From NCBI GenBank assembly GCA_001769535.1, contig MEOH01000026.1, forward strand, positions 1 to 64,000: a stretch of DNA of 64,000 nucleotides, read 5' to 3'. This document shows positions 18,917 through 27,150 of the stretch, piece by piece (positions within the stretch are counted from its first letter, which is position 1; each line of letters opens with the position of its first letter). Source of the DNA: Bacteroidetes bacterium GWF2_38_335 (GTDB lineage: Bacteria > Bacteroidota > Bacteroidia > Bacteroidales > GWF2-38-335). The translations under genes were made by a program, and so were the position numbers. The notes under the pieces are model-generated. The model did not search any database. It was not told where the DNA came from and saw only the letters and a program-made list of their open reading frames with translations.

Positions 18917-20560
18917 ATGAAAACATTTATTCTTTCCATGCTGTTTTTTATACCATTTGCTTTGGCATCACAAACCACTATTTGGTCAGATTACCGTTAC
19001 AACAATAGTAATGACATATATACAAATTCCGTTATATTTGATCAATTTGGGAATTCTTTTGTAGGTGGTACCTATTTTGCATCTCTGTATTTTCCAAACG
19101 ATACTCTGACTACTTATTACAGTGGTCCAAATAATTATCCTGATATTTTCATAACAAAATATGATTCACTTGGCAATATTAAATGGGCAATTAATGACGG
19201 GGGTGTTAATGACGGAGACTATTGCGAAGATTTAGTTTCAGATTATAATACAGGGGATGTCATTTCTGTTGGCTATTATCGTGGAGATGATGCTTTTGGC
19301 GGTTTACCTTCTTCTTCCTATATGGCTGCATATATTGCAAGGTATGACAGTACCGGTACTTTATTATGGAGCGTCGGAGGAAAATGTCCTTCTGCCGATG
19401 TTGTGTCAAGGGCAGTTGACATTGATCCAGATGGGTTTATATATGTATTTGGTGAAGCAACATCATCAATAAATATGAGTCCGTTTTATCTGGACAGCTT
19501 TGATTATGGATTTTTTTTAGCGAAAATTTCCCCTCAGGGAAATCCTGTTTGGTTAAAAGCATTTGATTCTTCTTCAAATCGTTCTGTTGCTGATATAAAA
19601 TATGATGAAAACGGATACATTTATATTTCCGGAGCATTTAATCATGAACTGAACTTTAATGACACCATTATTTATCCAAATCTTGGAGGGTATTCTGACT
19701 TTTTTTGCGCAAAACTTGATACTGCCGGTAATTTAATTTGGGTCAATAAAGCGGGTGGTTATACAAATGATTATGGCTATAGTATGGATATAGATAATGA
19801 AGGGAATAGTTATTATTATGGCAGGTTTGCAGATTCAATTGTTTTTGAAAATGATACAACTATTTATGGTTTAGGCGATAAAGATCAGTTTACAGCCAAA
19901 TATAATAGTGATGGCCAGCTTGTTTGGGCAAAGACATTTATTGCAGCCGGGGATTATGAAATATATTATAATTTTAGTTTTCCAAGGATTGTTTTAGATA
20001 ATACCGGAAACATGTATATCGCAGGGAATTTTAAAGGGGTGGGACACATAGGGACGGATTCTATTGTAAACTCCGCAACTGATTATGATATTTTTTTAGT
20101 CAAGCTGGACACAAGTGGAAATCCTATTTGGATTTCAACATCATATAGTGAAAGCGATCAATACTGCAGGGATATTTCCTATAACAATGGAAAAATTTAT
20201 ATGACAGGCATGGCTCATGGAACAGACATTAACATATTTGGTGATACATTAACATATTTTCCAACAATGAATTATTTTGTTGCTGTATTAGATACTACTG
20301 ATTCAAGCTTACCAACATATTTTGAGAATCAAAATAAAATGGAGAATATTGTGGGTATTTATCCAAATCCGGCAAGCAATGCCCTTTTTGTAAAGAATGC
20401 GAGTGAAGGCACCATATTTATTTATAACCTGTTGGGGATTCTACTGGATGAAGTAGAAGTGACCTCAGATAATCAAATGATTAACCTGTCCGATTACAAA
20501 CCGGGAACATACATTCTCAGACATAATGAATTTACAGAAAAATTCTTTATAATCAAATAA
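18917..20560 (+). CDS. SBBP-type beta-propeller protein with T9SS sorting domain (paralogue)
   Basis: This 547-residue protein has a signal peptide (ILSMLFFIPFALASQ). Propeller repeats carry the same D-x-F-x-x-K-Y-D-S-x-G-N-x-x-W core as the preceding gene (DIFITKYDSLGNIKW, FFLAKISPQGNPVWL, DFFCAKLDTAGNLIW, DQFTAKYNSDGQLVW, DIFLVKLDTSGNPIW). The C-terminus is a type A T9SS domain (YPNPASNALF, GILLDEVEV, GTYILRHN). It is exported to the surface or released. The long spacer argues for separate transcription from its paralogue. Confidence 0.9.
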   Translation: MKTFILSMLFFIPFALASQTTIWSDYRYNNSNDIYTNSVIFDQFGNSFVGGTYFASLYFPNDTLTTYYSGPNNYPDIFITKYDSLGNIKWAINDGGVNDGDYCEDLVSDYNTGDVISVGYYRGDDAFGGLPSSSYMAAYIARYDSTGTLLWSVGGKCPSADVVSRAVDIDPDGFIYVFGEATSSINMSPFYLDSFDYGFFLAKISPQGNPVWLKAFDSSSNRSVADIKYDENGYIYISGAFNHELNFNDTIIYPNLGGYSDFFCAKLDTAGNLIWVNKAGGYTNDYGYSMDIDNEGNSYYYGRFADSIVFENDTTIYGLGDKDQFTAKYNSDGQLVWAKTFIAAGDYEIYYNFSFPRIVLDNTGNMYIAGNFKGVGHIGTDSIVNSATDYDIFLVKLDTSGNPIWISTSYSESDQYCRDISYNNGKIYMTGMAHGTDINIFGDTLTYFPTMNYFVAVLDTTDSSLPTYFENQNKMENIVGIYPNPASNALFVKNASEGTIFIYNLLGILLDEVEVTSDNQMINLSDYKPGTYILRHNEFTEKFFIIK

Positions 20561-20659
20561 GTTACTCATAATGAGGAGGATTTAAGGAAGATTCTGAATC
20601 AGGTAATTGTTTTTTTATGTTTATGCAGCAGGCTGTACCAGACAGGTTGTTAGTATTGA

Positions 20660-20773
20660 ATGGGTAGCTATAGGTTTGGAAAGTTCGATGCAATTAATTA
20701 GCTTTACTACCGGCGGATGGTTAAGCGATTTTTAAGCATGAACAAATCCAACACGCGGAACGTTATAAATTAT
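20660..20773 (+). repeat. Leader repeat family, full copy 3
   Basis: It contains GGTTTGGAAAGTTC, TTAGCTTTACTACCGGCGG, GGTTAAGC and CACGCGGAACGTTATAA in the same order as 12366-12494, ending 30 bp before the ATG at 20805. GCTTTAC and GTTAAGC form an imperfect inverted pair around the GC-rich centre (20701-20726). Confidence 0.6.
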
Positions 20774-20804
20774 TTGTCTCAACAAAATATTTAACTAAAA
20801 CATT

Positions 20805-21464
20805 ATGGATATATTTGATATTAAAACCTGGTATAATTATGAAATACCAAATGAATGGAAAAATGAGTTAAAAACACATTCAGGATTAATTTCTGAAGAA
20901 AAGGGTTTTTGGAGAGCATTTAAAAGTGCGCATAAAATTAATTTTGATGATTTAAAGGAATTATTAAGAGTAAAACAGTTTTCGTTAAACACACCTGTTG
21001 ATACAATTGAACCTATTTCAAAATTTAGTGAACTTGAAATTTTTATTTCAAGTAACTTTAATCATGCATATAAAGAAATAAAATTCCTGCAAAAATGTCG
21101 AAAATTGGAAAGACTTACAATTAGGGATAATAGAAATATAATTGATTGGGAATTTTTAAATACAATGGCAAATTTGAAAGTTTTAAAATTAGTCGGAACT
21201 AATTTTAGGGATCTGAAAAATATTGAAAATATTAAATATTTAGAGCATCTGGAGTTAAATAATCTAAAAAACGAAGACTATTCTATTCTATCTAAATTGA
21301 CTAATTTATGTTCCATAAGTCTTAATTCGTGTGATGTGCGTGATTTGTCATTTGTTTATTCTTTATCAAATATTTTTAGTCTGAACATTGAGTATACAAT
21401 GGTTGATAATGATCAAATATTGAAACTGAAGTCAAAAATGCCTAATATTGAAATAAAATATTAA
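20805..21464 (+). CDS. Leucine-rich-repeat-like protein, cytosolic
   Basis: This 219-residue protein has no signal or membrane segment. Residues ~70-215 form about six LRR-like units (LEIFISSNFNHAYKEIKFLQKC, LERLTIRDNRNIIDWEFLNTM, LKVLKLVGTNFRDLKNIENIK, LEHLELNNLKNEDYSILSKL, LCSISLNSCDVRDLSFVYSL, IFSLNIEYTMVDNDQILKL). LRR domains bind protein partners. Only 4 bp separate it from the next gene, so the two probably form an operon. The leader repeat lies upstream. A sensor or adaptor role is possible but not shown. Confidence 0.7.
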   Translation: MDIFDIKTWYNYEIPNEWKNELKTHSGLISEEKGFWRAFKSAHKINFDDLKELLRVKQFSLNTPVDTIEPISKFSELEIFISSNFNHAYKEIKFLQKCRKLERLTIRDNRNIIDWEFLNTMANLKVLKLVGTNFRDLKNIENIKYLEHLELNNLKNEDYSILSKLTNLCSISLNSCDVRDLSFVYSLSNIFSLNIEYTMVDNDQILKLKSKMPNIEIKY

Positions 21465-21468
21465 TTAA

Positions 21469-22407
21469 GTGATTTATAAAAAGGAAACGACTGCAATTTG
21501 TTTTGATGAGCATAGCATCAAGCAATGTGCTCTATTTCATTCTTATGTAATTCCTGGTATTATTAATAAAACAGAACAAGAGGATTTCTTTCCTTTTGCT
21601 GACAATATTTTACCACCATACTTAAAAAAAGATCAGCTTTTCTCAATTTTTTTTAATTCAGAAAACAGGATTGAAGATTATCTTTATTATGAAGTTCCAA
21701 GAACAGATGATGATTCAAAAAAGGAATTCCTGTTAGGATATATGATTGATTTTCATATAAATGTAACACCATTCTCAGTGGATTCTGCTCATGGCAATTT
21801 ACCAGTGGCATTTAGAAGTATTAATTTTGAAGCATATGACCCTCCATTATGGAATTGTGATGTTTTAGATATTTTTCAGCAAAAAGGAAGAATAATTCTT
21901 TCCGGATCACCACAAAAAAACAAATTAGAAAATAATAAGACTTACCCCGCAATAATATTGTCAGATTTGGACCTTATTGATGCTTCTAAATTAAGTTGGA
22001 AGCAGATTGTTGAAATTAGGAAAGATGAAAAGTCAATAAAAGCACTTAGGAATTTACGTTTATTTACTTATCAAAATTTCAAACATGATGATTCTATTGA
22101 ATATTTTAAAGATTTATTTCAAAAGCATATTGAAGATTATAAAGATACTGCAAATATTTGGGGATTAGATACATTAAAGCAATCAATTAATATTGGACTT
22201 ACACAGTCAATGGTTGCTGGTGTTGGAACAGCTTTAGCGGCAATTATTTTTCAAACAGATTTTTTAGTTGCGGTAACTGCCGGATTGTCAACAACTATAG
22301 GTCATATTCCTATAAAGTTTTCTGAGCAAATTCGATCTAAAAAGGAAAATCAAAAAAACAACCCGATTCATTATATTATTGAGCTTGAAAAACAATCTAA
22401 GAAATAA
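21469..22407 (+). CDS. Unknown protein with C-terminal membrane segments, paired with LRR gene
   Basis: This 312-residue protein probably starts at GTG 21469, 4 bp after the LRR gene. The first ~230 residues are soluble with acidic and aromatic patches (FFPFADNILPPYL, VPRTDDDSKKEFLLGYMIDF) and a helical stretch SWKQIVEIRKDEKSIKALRNLRLF. Residues ~245-290 are hydrophobic and glycine/alanine-rich (MVAGVGTALAAIIF, LVAVTAGLSTTIGHI) and could cross or insert in the membrane. A membrane-acting effector beside an LRR sensor is conceivable, but this is inference only. No family is recognised. Confidence 0.6.
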   Translation: MIYKKETTAICFDEHSIKQCALFHSYVIPGIINKTEQEDFFPFADNILPPYLKKDQLFSIFFNSENRIEDYLYYEVPRTDDDSKKEFLLGYMIDFHINVTPFSVDSAHGNLPVAFRSINFEAYDPPLWNCDVLDIFQQKGRIILSGSPQKNKLENNKTYPAIILSDLDLIDASKLSWKQIVEIRKDEKSIKALRNLRLFTYQNFKHDDSIEYFKDLFQKHIEDYKDTANIWGLDTLKQSINIGLTQSMVAGVGTALAAIIFQTDFLVAVTAGLSTTIGHIPIKFSEQIRSKKENQKNNPIHYIIELEKQSKK

Positions 22408-22413
22408 TAATAA

Positions 22414-22705
22414 ATGACAACGCTTATACTTTCTATTGTTATTATTGTGTTTGGTACATTACTTGCTCTTTTTGATAAATACTCTGATAAGACAAGCAAT
22501 AATGCGGAAGAAAAATAATTAGCAAAAAAGAACAAAACAAAAAAAATTGCCATAATCGCTCTTTTTATTTTTGGTTTTTTTAAATATAGCTAATACTGTC
22601 TATGTTAATTATGAAGAATCAAAAAAAGAAGCTAAATCTAATGAAGAATATGAAAATGTTGAAAATTGCAAAATATTTTTCCCTGATTTTGTTTTATTAA
22701 ATTGA
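22414..22705 (+). pseudogene. Broken small membrane-protein gene
   Basis: An ATG at 22414 opens a single-TM peptide (LILSIVIIVFGTLLALFDKYSD) that stops at 22516. In the same frame after the stop a second membrane segment follows (KKIAIIALFIFGFF). After a one-base shift at a T-run near 22575, coding-like sequence continues (NIANTVYVNYEESKKEAKS) to a stop at 22703-22705. The three pieces read as one two-TM protein with a nonsense mutation and a frameshift. Alternatively only the first 34 residues are a real small protein. It follows the gene ending at 22407 by 6 bp. Confidence 0.5.
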
Positions 22706-22754
22706 AACAAGCCTTGTCCTTTCCCCCAACCCCCTTCCATGCTACCTTCACCAC

Positions 22755-23113
22755 ATTGAAAAATCAATCGACCTGTTCTCAGCCATCGCTCAGATGCGTG
22801 AGCTGAGTAAAGCGGATAAATGCTTCTCTTTTTCTTTTATGAGATAGGTTTTGTCCACAACCAATTCCTGTGTAACCCCGATACCTTCGAGGAAATCAAC
22901 ACCATAATAATCTTCGCCCATACCAAACACAGCCATTCCGACCTAAACCAAACCGCCAAACTCGCCGCTTTCCAAAACTCACAGCAAACCATTCTGGCTG
23001 TCCGCTCCCTCATGCTGCATGACTGCGCCGATTATTCCGGTGGCTGCAATCTGATGCATGGCCTGGATACTAAGAATATTCAAATTGACCTGGTTAATTA
23101 TTATTGGGGGTAG
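22755..23113 (+). pseudogene. Gene remnants in GC-richer DNA (FSAI...ELSK motif, copy 2)
   Basis: Positions 22755-22847 read IEKSIDLFSAIAQMRELSK and then ADKCFSFSFMR to a stop, matching the remnant at 14208. In another frame a second stretch of coding character runs to 23113 (DTFEEINTIIIFAHTKHSHSD, LAAFQNSQQTILAVRSLML). GC is visibly higher than in the flanks, with a sharp edge near 22706, right where the previous pseudogene ends. It looks like truncated mobile-element genes. No family is recognised. Confidence 0.45.
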
Positions 23114-23248
23114 ATTGGGAGGTGAGTAGTTAAAATTGTTTGAATTTGCTTGGATAATTTTTGAGCTTGTCGTATTATTGTAAGGAATAATGCAATCAAT
23201 AACAGTATTCACTCATCTCTTTTGAAACAGATACAATTACTATTGTTG

Positions 23249-23920
23249 ATGGATAAATTAGAAAAATTACTAAAACACATTCCAACTATAACATTAATTT
23301 GTTATATCTGCGGATTTGTTATTTATAAGTCATTCCTTCTTAGCTACGGTATACATGAAGCTGAAATACTTAATGTAAAATACATAGAAGCAGGTTTGTT
23401 ATACTTGGTTATGGCTCCATTTATTCTCACTACTCATCTGATAACAAATAAAAAACTTAATTACTGGGCATCAATTGCTACTGCCTCTTTTGCATTTTTC
23501 ATACTTAATAGCTTATTTGGCTCATTAGAAATATGTTTTGTTGTTATAGCCTTATTAATTGTTATAGCCTTAAATAGTTATGCTTATTTTATCTTTTACA
23601 AATACAAAGCTGAAAAGAAAACTAAATTGAGTGACTTAACTGAATCCCCTATTTTCTTCTTCATTCTTGTTATCTCTAGTTTGATAATTTTCAGCTTTTA
23701 TTACAAAGAAATTAAATCTAATTTGGGTGGGGGAAAAAAATACAAAAAAATTTTGATTTTGAATGATAAACAAGAAAATATCATTTTTACTGATAGTCTA
23801 ATGCGAACGGACACGTTGACAGTTATTTATGAAAGTGGAGATTTTATATATTTCGAAGACAATAATTCGATAAAAAGCATTCGAAAAGTTTTAATAAATG
23901 GAGAAATTAGTATAAAATAA
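23249..23920 (+). CDS. Membrane protein, first gene of HEPN/discoidin cluster
   Basis: The ATG at 23249 is preferred to the TTG at 23222. About 223 residues contain four or five membrane segments (IPTITLICYICGFVIYKSFLL, GLLYLVMAPFILTTHLI, WASIATASFAFFILNSLFG, ICFVVIALLIVIALNSYAYFIFY, PIFFFILVISSLIIFSFYY). A soluble beta-rich tail of about 60 residues follows (KYKKILILNDKQENIIF ... IYFEDNNSIKSIRKVLING). Very AT-rich codons. It is followed 114 bp later by the putative HEPN-like gene. No family is recognised. Confidence 0.6.
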   Translation: MDKLEKLLKHIPTITLICYICGFVIYKSFLLSYGIHEAEILNVKYIEAGLLYLVMAPFILTTHLITNKKLNYWASIATASFAFFILNSLFGSLEICFVVIALLIVIALNSYAYFIFYKYKAEKKTKLSDLTESPIFFFILVISSLIIFSFYYKEIKSNLGGGKKYKKILILNDKQENIIFTDSLMRTDTLTVIYESGDFIYFEDNNSIKSIRKVLINGEISIK

Positions 23921-24034
23921 TAAATTCGTATTAACCGAATATGGAAAAATCGAAATTGAATTTAAATATAATATTTTTTTTTTGAGCGATACTAATTATG
24001 AATAGCTTTCAAAGGTTTCAGAAAAACATAAATT

Positions 24035-24778
24035 ATGAACTATTTATTTACCGGAATTGAATTACAAATTGACAAAGGTTTTGGGATTACTGCTGATGCT
24101 TATTTTAAAAGTGCCGAACATTTATTAAATAATCACTTTGAGAATTACGACTCAACTCAACAAGCCGAAATGCCACAGAACTATCTTTACAGACACTCAA
24201 TAGAATTATATCTAAAATCTCTAATAATAATTTTTCATCGCAAATTGAAATTGGATTTTGGAACTGTTTTATATGACAGTGAAGATCCTGAAGTATGTAT
24301 TGAAGGTAAATGGATTAAACTATACAAATGTCACTTCATAGATAAATTATATGGATATTGGCTTAATGATCTTTTACTAAATAAAATAGAACTATTGAAG
24401 GAAATAGCTCCAAAAGGGGAATGGCATGAAACAGAAAGAATAACTGAATTATTTTCTTTAATTTCAAAATATGATCAAGATAGTTCATTCTTTAGATATC
24501 CAATTACAAAAAATAATTCCCTTGATCATAAAAAATATACAATGCAAAAATTCAAAGCAACAAATATGAAAGATTATATTAAAAATATTCAGAAACAAAA
24601 TATACCAAAAAAAGGCACTATTACAATGCTTTTAGTTGATGAGAATGATAATATTGTTGATGCATTTAAACAAAATAAAAATGTTCTATCGGATGTTCGT
24701 GATGCTTTAAAAGAAATTGCATTTTATTTTCATTGTATTCATATTATGACTAGAAAAACATTATGTGGAGGAATGTAA
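24035..24778 (+). CDS. Unknown cytosolic protein, possibly HEPN-like
   Basis: This 247-residue soluble protein has an N-terminal helical region (ITADAYFKSAEHLLNNHFE) and the segment MPQNYLYRHSIELYLKSLIII. An R-H-x-x-E-L-x-L-K-x-L-I helix of this kind is seen in many HEPN-superfamily proteins of bacterial conflict loci; assignment is by appearance only. A C-terminal helix (VRDALKEIAFYFHCIHIM) would complete the bundle. Its stop lies 1 bp before the next start, with GGAGG inside its last codons serving as a ribosome site for that gene, so the two are tightly coupled. Confidence 0.58.
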   Translation: MNYLFTGIELQIDKGFGITADAYFKSAEHLLNNHFENYDSTQQAEMPQNYLYRHSIELYLKSLIIIFHRKLKLDFGTVLYDSEDPEVCIEGKWIKLYKCHFIDKLYGYWLNDLLLNKIELLKEIAPKGEWHETERITELFSLISKYDQDSSFFRYPITKNNSLDHKKYTMQKFKATNMKDYIKNIQKQNIPKKGTITMLLVDENDNIVDAFKQNKNVLSDVRDALKEIAFYFHCIHIMTRKTLCGGM

Positions 24779-24779
24779 A

Positions 24780-25625
24780 ATGGATAGTAGTATAGATAAT
24801 ACTTTTAACTCAAATAAAACAGCAATTGATAGGTTATATCCACTTATTGAAAAGTATATTGAACGATCATTTTATTATGAGTCAATAGAACTTATTTGTA
24901 ATGATTATGATATTGATTGTGATAAAAATTTTAAAAATACAAATTGGGAAAATTCATTAATTAGAAAAATTCTTCAAACTCATGAAAGAATTAAGTTAAC
25001 GGATTGCTTACTACAAGATATTTCGAATAGTTTTTTTAGACAGTATGAATATCCTAAATTAATTACTTATTTGAAGTTAACATGTTTTGATCTCTTAGGT
25101 CAACCTGATAAATGGGTAATTTTTTCTGATTGGATAAATTCAAAAAAGTATAAAGATCAAAGGGATATTATTATTAGCAAAATTGAAACTCATGATAAAT
25201 TGGAATTTTCACAAACTTTGTTTTTAAAATATCAGGAAATATTTAGTGTAAAGAACTCCTTTTTCAGATTTTTAAATGAAATATTACCTTTTGAAAATAA
25301 AAAGGAATTATTAGATAGAATTGAAATAAAAAAGTTTTCTGAGCCATTCAGTAAAGTTAATATAGAAGTGATTGATAAAGAAAAAGAAGAGTATCTATAT
25401 AAAATAAGAAATAATTATACTCATAAAATTTATGGCAAAGCTCCAATTCATGGAAGAGAATCTAAGTCTAGAAGGGAAAATTGGTTGTCAAGGGAAATTA
25501 TTTATAAAAATAATATAACTCATTGTTATGCAACTTCAATTGATTTTGAAGAAAAGTTAAAATGTGCTGTTTATATTGGAATTGCAGAAACAATTAAAAA
25601 ATATGCAATAAAGAAAATTATTTAA
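24780..25625 (+). CDS. Protein with HEPN R-X4-H motif
   Basis: I place the start at ATG 24780, which is preceded by GGAGG (24768-24773 region) within the upstream gene's end, rather than the GTG at 24765. The protein of 281 residues is helical. Near residues 208-216 it has KIRNNYTHK, which fits the HEPN ribonuclease signature R-(N/H)-X3-H: Arg210, Asn211, His215. Family members often cleave RNA as toxins, abortive-infection factors or CRISPR effectors. The C-terminal helix (CAVYIGIAETIKKYA) follows. It is coupled to the upstream gene. RNase activity is inference from the motif only. Confidence 0.62.
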   Translation: MDSSIDNTFNSNKTAIDRLYPLIEKYIERSFYYESIELICNDYDIDCDKNFKNTNWENSLIRKILQTHERIKLTDCLLQDISNSFFRQYEYPKLITYLKLTCFDLLGQPDKWVIFSDWINSKKYKDQRDIIISKIETHDKLEFSQTLFLKYQEIFSVKNSFFRFLNEILPFENKKELLDRIEIKKFSEPFSKVNIEVIDKEKEEYLYKIRNNYTHKIYGKAPIHGRESKSRRENWLSREIIYKNNITHCYATSIDFEEKLKCAVYIGIAETIKKYAIKKII

Positions 25626-25649
25626 AAAATTATTTATATTTTATTGATT

Positions 25650-26786
25650 ATGGCAAATTTAGCAGCAAATAAACTCCCGTTAGAAAAAGATAATTGGAAA
25701 AGACCAGAAATTGCAACAAATGGTATAATTAATAAATATGATGGGGCTAATGGATATGCACATGCGAATTGGCCATGTGTGTTTACAATAGATTTAGAAA
25801 ATGAAATGAGAATTTCTTTTATCCGTTTTTTGTTATGGGATGGATTAGGGACAAGTCAAAAAGAAAAAGATATTAGAAAATACACTTTTACTTTAAGCAT
25901 TTCTTCTGACGGGTATAATTATTTTGACATTTTTTCAAACAAAGCTGATAGTGGTGAAAACGGTTGGTTTTCATTTAAACTGTTAAATGAAACTTATGCA
26001 AGATTTGTAAGATTAACAGGTCATTATAATACAAAAAATATTGCTTTTCATCTAATAGAATTTGAGATACATGATAGTGAACCATATTCAATTAATAGCC
26101 CAAATATTCATAACTATGATATAGTTACAGGAATTCCAAGTGAGAAACTTATTAATAATTTAATTGATAGGGCAATTTCACTTAAAAGCACAGTTTTTGA
26201 AGGTATTGAAAGCAAACTTGATAAGCTTAATATAGCCATTTCAAGATCTGATGAAGCTTTTGACCAAATTGAACTTATTAAACAAAGCACGGGTTTTATG
26301 GAAGAGTCTGAAAGTAATAAGAAAAGAGCACAAAATTGGATATATGCTTCAATTGGTTGTTTTAGTATTTTTATTTGTTTATTGGGTTATTTTATTTTTT
26401 GTGATGATCATTCAAAAAGTATAATTACTGAATCTGAAAAAGACGAATCCTTAAAACAATTCACGATCTATTTACTATCAGCATATTATGCTACAAAAGC
26501 AGTAATAATTTCAACTTTTATATTTATTTTAAGTTGGTTTTTAAAAAATTACCGATCTGAAAGACACAATTATATAGTTAACAAACACAAGGCTATGTCA
26601 ATTACAATGGCTATAGCAGTGCTTACAAAAAGTGAATATAAAAATGTTAATAAGAGTGTTGTTTTTGAAGAAGCAATGAATATAATATTATCTCATCAAA
26701 CCTCTGGGTTTTCTAAAGAGGAAAACTCCTCCTCAAATATTATTAATTCTGTTTTACCTAAAGAAACTCAAAGAATTGTTCCATAA
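25650..26786 (+). CDS. Discoidin-like domain plus two-TM protein, no signal peptide
   Basis: The start ATG 25650 is used; the TTG at 25644 is weaker. Residues 1-145 match the F5/8 type C (discoidin) fold in pattern: AANK..., YDGANGYAHANWPCVFTIDL, ISFIRFLLWDG, YTFTLSISSDGYNY, YARFVRLTGHY, FHLIEFEIHD. No signal peptide precedes it, so this domain should be cytosolic, unusual for a carbohydrate or lipid-binding module. A coiled-coil stretch (170-210) leads to two membrane helices (231-250 and 284-298) and a C-terminal cytosolic region (RHNYIVNKHKAMSITMAIAV). The gene follows the HEPN-motif gene by 24 bp. A membrane effector is plausible, not proven. Confidence 0.68.
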   Translation: MANLAANKLPLEKDNWKRPEIATNGIINKYDGANGYAHANWPCVFTIDLENEMRISFIRFLLWDGLGTSQKEKDIRKYTFTLSISSDGYNYFDIFSNKADSGENGWFSFKLLNETYARFVRLTGHYNTKNIAFHLIEFEIHDSEPYSINSPNIHNYDIVTGIPSEKLINNLIDRAISLKSTVFEGIESKLDKLNIAISRSDEAFDQIELIKQSTGFMEESESNKKRAQNWIYASIGCFSIFICLLGYFIFCDDHSKSIITESEKDESLKQFTIYLLSAYYATKAVIISTFIFILSWFLKNYRSERHNYIVNKHKAMSITMAIAVLTKSEYKNVNKSVVFEEAMNIILSHQTSGFSKEENSSSNIINSVLPKETQRIVP

Positions 26787-27150
26787 TTAATATTTCCTTT
26801 CCCTACCCCCCTCCATGCCCTAACTTCCCGACATGGATCCAAAAACAAAAACCGAATTCGTGCGCCGCGCCCTGGTGGATGCCGGGCATAATATCAATAA
26901 ACGCCAGATAAGGGCGATTTACAAATACCTGCAGTTTCGCAGCTTAAAAATACCTGGCCCAAAAACATCTGTTGAATCAGAATGAAGGTGGTATTGGTCG
27001 CCGAGGTGAATTTGTAATTTTCCTATAATAAAATATTGTTTTATATTTACTTTTAAATACATGAGAAATTAATGTTATCACCTCAAATAACCGGATATCC
27101 TTACTTTTGATCTGTATAAAAACTTTATGAATAGAGTAATTTGACAGTAT
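26787..27150. other. Intergenic region with gene remnant and duplicated upstream element (copy 2)
   Basis: Just after the discoidin-like gene the DNA changes from AT-rich to mixed composition with a C-rich stretch (26805-26820). A short open remnant occupies 26833-26985, continuing weakly to about 27017. Positions 27004-27072 are the second copy of the upstream element seen at 11158-11226, giving a promoter-like TATATTTA box ahead of the gene at 27151. Confidence 0.55.
26833..26985 (+). pseudogene. Short conserved-looking gene start (50 codons), probably truncated
   Basis: The ATG at 26833 opens MDPKTKTEFVRRALVDAGHN, then INKRQIRAIYKYLQFRS, and stops at 26983-26985. Codon use is much less AT-rich than the neighbours, with Arg CGC and Ala GCC codons. 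A frame-shifted continuation (GGIGRRGEF) follows. It reads like the N-terminus of a longer, conserved helical protein from a phage or other mobile element, now cut off. It could also be a real 50-residue protein. Confidence 0.4.

Noticed and set aside
9466-20773. Integron attC sites in the leader repeat
   Set aside because: GTTAAGC near 20717 fits the GTTRRRY core, and GCTTTAC is close to its inverse, but the pair is only 26 bp apart, other copies lack it, and no integron integrase is seen.
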